The position numbers and the translations under genes were made by a program. Under the pieces are notes generated by a model. That model worked only from the letters and a program-made list of their open reading frames with translations. It ran no database searches and was not told where the DNA came from. Positions 61,882-64,000 of a stretch of DNA of 64,000 nt are shown here, piece by piece. Positions within the stretch are counted from its first letter, which is position 1. Each line of letters starts with the position of its first letter. Source of the stretch: Sphingomonas sp. LR60 (lineage in GTDB: Bacteria; Pseudomonadota; Alphaproteobacteria; Sphingomonadales; Sphingomonadaceae); the NCBI RefSeq assembly GCF_036855935.1, contig NZ_JASPFK010000001.1, positions 469,501 through 533,500 on the forward strand. The letters are read 5' to 3'.

Positions 61882-62271
61882 TTAGGCGTTTTTACCACAA
61901 GCCAAGAGCGTGACGCGATCTTTAGTCCAGTCGTAGTAGCCATACGCGATGCGAAAACGGCGGTCGTCCATCATCGGCAATGGAGGATCGATGTAGAACT
62001 TGCGGCCTTCCTTAAATTCGAATTTCCCCGCTTCGTAATATTCAAATTTGATGACAGCTTCATCCAGGTGAAAGACGGTTCCCGTTACCCACGTCTTATA
62101 GAAGTAGCGCCGTTCCCACTTGTCCGGCGAGCCCACGCAGGGTGCGGTCGCTATTCGCCGCTCCATCTTATCCATCGTCGCCTTTAGCGGAGCCTCTCTG
62201 CCCGGCGCGGGGGTGGTAGAGGGCGTTCCAAGCAACATGACAGAAAGAGCAAGGCTAACGGAAAAGATCAT
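61882..62271 (-). CDS. Orphan exported protein, AT-richer than its surroundings
   Basis: 129 residues: a signal-like hydrophobic start (about 1-17), then a soluble domain with one Cys pair-like pattern (CVGSP early, LLACGKN at the end) and many Phe, Tyr and Lys (FEYYEAGKFEFKEGRKFYID). It is less GC-rich and uses AAA/AAG, TTT and TTC unlike its neighbours, so recent transfer is plausible. No family is recognised. It is flanked by obg and the tetR gene. Confidence 0.65.
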   Translation of the reverse strand: MIFSVSLALSVMLLGTPSTTPAPGREAPLKATMDKMERRIATAPCVGSPDKWERRYFYKTWVTGTVFHLDEAVIKFEYYEAGKFEFKEGRKFYIDPPLPMMDDRRFRIAYGYYDWTKDRVTLLACGKNA

Positions 62272-62370
62272 ATTGCGCCCCGCGATTTAGACATGGCGAG
62301 TGAAGTTGGCGTCCACGACGGTATGACTAAACACCGGTTGCAGCAAGCGCGTCCGACTTCGAGATGTACT

Positions 62371-62941
62371 TCACACCCGATCCCGCAACAACATCGCCCG
62401 CGCGATCGCCCGCGCCCGGTCGCGCGGCAATCCCAGCGCGCGCGCCATCGGGGCGCCCAGCAGCGCGTCGCCCAGCGCCGCCAGCACCAGGTGCAGCGTC
62501 TCATCCTTGATCGGGGCGTCGGGCCGGTTCTCGTCGTGGGAGAGGTCCTCGACCAGATCGTGGACCGCGGTGAGGATCGGGTCGAGCGCGTCCTGATTGC
62601 CGTTGAGAATCATCCACGTCGCCAGCGCGCCCGCGCCGTTTGCGCCGAATGCGTCGAAGACGACGTCGACCAGCTCCGACGGGTCCTTGCGCTCGCGCGA
62701 GCGACGGGCGGCGTCGCGGATCGGGGCCACCACCAACGCGGTCATGCGGGCGATCAGCGCGCGCTGCAATCCGTCCGCTGAGCCGAAATGGTGGAGCAGA
62801 TTGGCGTGGGTGCGGCCGATACGACCCGCGACCGCCTTCAGCGTCACCGCTTGTGGCCCCTCCTCGACCAGCAACGCGCGCGCCGCCTCCAGCGCCGCGT
62901 CGCGCGATGCCTCGGGGCTCAGCCGGCGACGGGGGTTGCAT
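62371..62941 (-). CDS. TetR-family transcriptional regulator, start affected by a homopolymer
   Basis: Repressor with an N-terminal helix-turn-helix (EEGPQAVTLKAVAGRIGRTHANLLHHFGS) and a helical ligand domain (to residue ~189). As written, no ATG, GTG or TTG lies in frame before the TTG at 62874, which would cut the first DNA-binding helix. If the five-G run at 62931-62935 is one base too long, ATG 62941 yields MQPRRRLSPEASRDAALEAAR, a normal TetR start and 189 residues. I give 62941 on that basis. An operator-like dyad at 62958-62981 lies between it and the divergent PF10118 gene, so it probably controls both. Confidence 0.75.
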
Positions 62942-62957
62942 TGGCGGCAAGGGACAA

Positions 62958-62981
62958 TTAACTGACACCCGTGTAAGTTAA
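62958..62981. promoter_or_regulatory. Operator of the TetR regulator
   Basis: TTAACTGACAC-CC-GTGTAAGTTAA: two 11-bp arms, one mismatch, in the 70-bp gap between the divergent TetR and PF10118 genes. It fits an autoregulated divergent repressor site. Confidence 0.75.
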
Positions 62982-63012
62982 CGGATCGTGTCCGTCCTTA
63001 GTGGAGGTTTCC

Positions 63013-63867
63013 GTGGCGAAAGCAACCACTCCCGCCGACCTGACCATTACCCCGCGCGACCGCCGTTTCGGGCGCGGCGCCGCGATTCGGCGCTGGTGGC
63101 TGAACGACGACCCCTATGCGACCGCCTTCTACAATGCGCTGTCGGTGACGTTTCCCAAGGGCGAGGGGTTCTTCGTCGACAGCGTTCGGAAGTTCCGCGA
63201 CGGCACGCCGCCGCAGCTGGAGCGCGAGATCAACGCCTTCATCAAGCAGGAGGTGCTGCATACGCGCGAGCATGTCGCCTTCAACCGCCATGTCGCGGAT
63301 CAGGGGTATGATACGACCTTGCTCGACCGCGACGTCGACGCGGCGCTGGCCTTGACGAAGGGGCGGCCGCCGATCGGCAGCCTCGCCGCGACCACCGCGC
63401 TCGAACATTTCACCGCGATGCTCGCGCATGAGCTGATCGCGAACCCGCGGCATCTGGCGGGCGGCGACGAACAGGCGCGGGCCTTGTGGCTGTGGCATGC
63501 CGCCGAGGAGATCGAGCACAAGGGCGTCGCGTACGACACCTGGCTGCACGCGACGCGCGACTGGAGGCGGTTCACGCGCTGGCGGATCAAGGCGCTGGTG
63601 ATGCTCATCACGACGTGGCGGTTCGTTCATGGCCGCGCGCGGGGCATGAACGAGCTGCTGCGGCAGGACGGGCTGAAGGGACCGAAAGTATGGGCGCGGA
63701 TGGCGTGGTATGCGCTCGGTTATCCGGGAATGGCGCGGAAGGTGGCGGGGGTGTGGCTGGGGTACTTCCTGCCCGGCTTCCATCCGTGGAAACATGACGA
63801 TCGCGCGCTGATCGGGCTGGCCGAGAGCGATTACGAGGCAGCGGTGTTGCCGCGGGTGGCAGCCTGA
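63013..63867 (+). CDS. Predicted metal-dependent hydrolase (PF10118)
   Basis: 284-residue protein of the PF10118 family. Metal ligands are probable in EVLHTREHVAFNRHV, TALEHFTAMLAHEL and WHAAEEIEHKGVAYD, the His/Glu-rich signature. Two hydrophobic segments near the C-terminus (ALVMLITTWRFV and AWYALGYPGM) could be membrane-associated. GTG 63013 is the start, because GGAGG lies just upstream; GTG 63001 is also in frame. Substrate unknown. Divergent from the TetR gene and probably repressed by it. Confidence 0.82.
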   Translation: MAKATTPADLTITPRDRRFGRGAAIRRWWLNDDPYATAFYNALSVTFPKGEGFFVDSVRKFRDGTPPQLEREINAFIKQEVLHTREHVAFNRHVADQGYDTTLLDRDVDAALALTKGRPPIGSLAATTALEHFTAMLAHELIANPRHLAGGDEQARALWLWHAAEEIEHKGVAYDTWLHATRDWRRFTRWRIKALVMLITTWRFVHGRARGMNELLRQDGLKGPKVWARMAWYALGYPGMARKVAGVWLGYFLPGFHPWKHDDRALIGLAESDYEAAVLPRVAA

Positions 63868-64000
63868 CGAGGCAACCGGGTGGAAGTTGGCGATGGTTGC
63901 GCGCATCGCCGGAAAACGCGTCACTGACTGTGACCATGGCGACGCGGCGAGTGCGGGCGAGGGCATGGTGACCGTATAAGGTTGCGACATTGATGTAGGA

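Noticed and set aside
63868..64000. Gene at the right edge
   Set aside because: 133 bases with no start plus ribosome site and no open frame of note.

Overview
The window is GC-rich chromosomal DNA from an alphaproteobacterium, most likely Sphingomonas or a close sphingomonad. Four things point there: a serine palmitoyltransferase locus for sphingolipid synthesis, the PhyR/NepR/EcfG general stress response (GSR) locus, a GcrA cell-cycle regulator, and a PEP-CTERM tail of the PEPxxWAMMI type. Genes are dense and on both strands. I see no rRNA, tRNA, CRISPR array, prophage or insertion sequence.

Layout. 0-15 kb: the end of a GGDEF protein, an MscS channel, an acyl-CoA synthetase, a POT peptide transporter, a nitroreductase, a GntR regulator with its own palindrome, a frameshifted acyl-CoA dehydrogenase, TsaC/Sua5, MsrA, GalE, a PAP2 phosphatase, an ABC-2 permease and GcrA. 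15-24 kb: an outer membrane barrel protein, ParE, a PEP-CTERM protein, DUF1275, ArgD-ArgF-Hsp33 and QueC-QueE. 24-37 kb: secreted proteins, LipB, two membrane proteins, HemF, TrmL, the cytochrome bc1 operon, Apt, ScpAB and TatABC.

37.5-41.7 kb is the stress-response locus. A degenerate PhyP-like HisKA_2 protein and NepR lie on the minus strand; PhyR, a small membrane protein and EcfG lie on the plus strand. Beside phyP is a perfect EcfG-type promoter (GGAAC-N16-CGTT) followed by an unannotated, about 100-nt, two-hairpin RNA with C-rich loops, then an entericidin gene. Similar promoter motifs precede mscS, nepR and a Tyr/Arg-rich secreted protein. This predicted stress-induced small RNA is the strongest candidate novelty.

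42-48.9 kb: GlnE, a peroxiredoxin, an M23 peptidase, an A-type Fe-S carrier, exonuclease III and two secreted proteins. 49-59.4 kb is a sphingolipid region: a ceramide synthase (bCerS) candidate, a desaturase, LptG/LptF-type permeases, a CHASE3 hybrid kinase, serine palmitoyltransferase, its acyl carrier protein, a CerR-type reductase and ProB. Sphingomonads carry glycosphingolipids in place of LPS, so the Lpt-like pair here is noteworthy. 59.5-64 kb: a TPR-like protein, Obg, an orphan gene of unusual composition, and a TetR regulator divergent from a PF10118 protein with a near-perfect operator.

Two global features matter. A dispersed ~75-bp palindromic repeat occurs about six times between genes. 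Six genes appear to be broken, fused or mis-started by single-base shifts, five of them at runs of exactly five G/C, which suggests base-calling errors and should be settled before any gene here is called a pseudogene.
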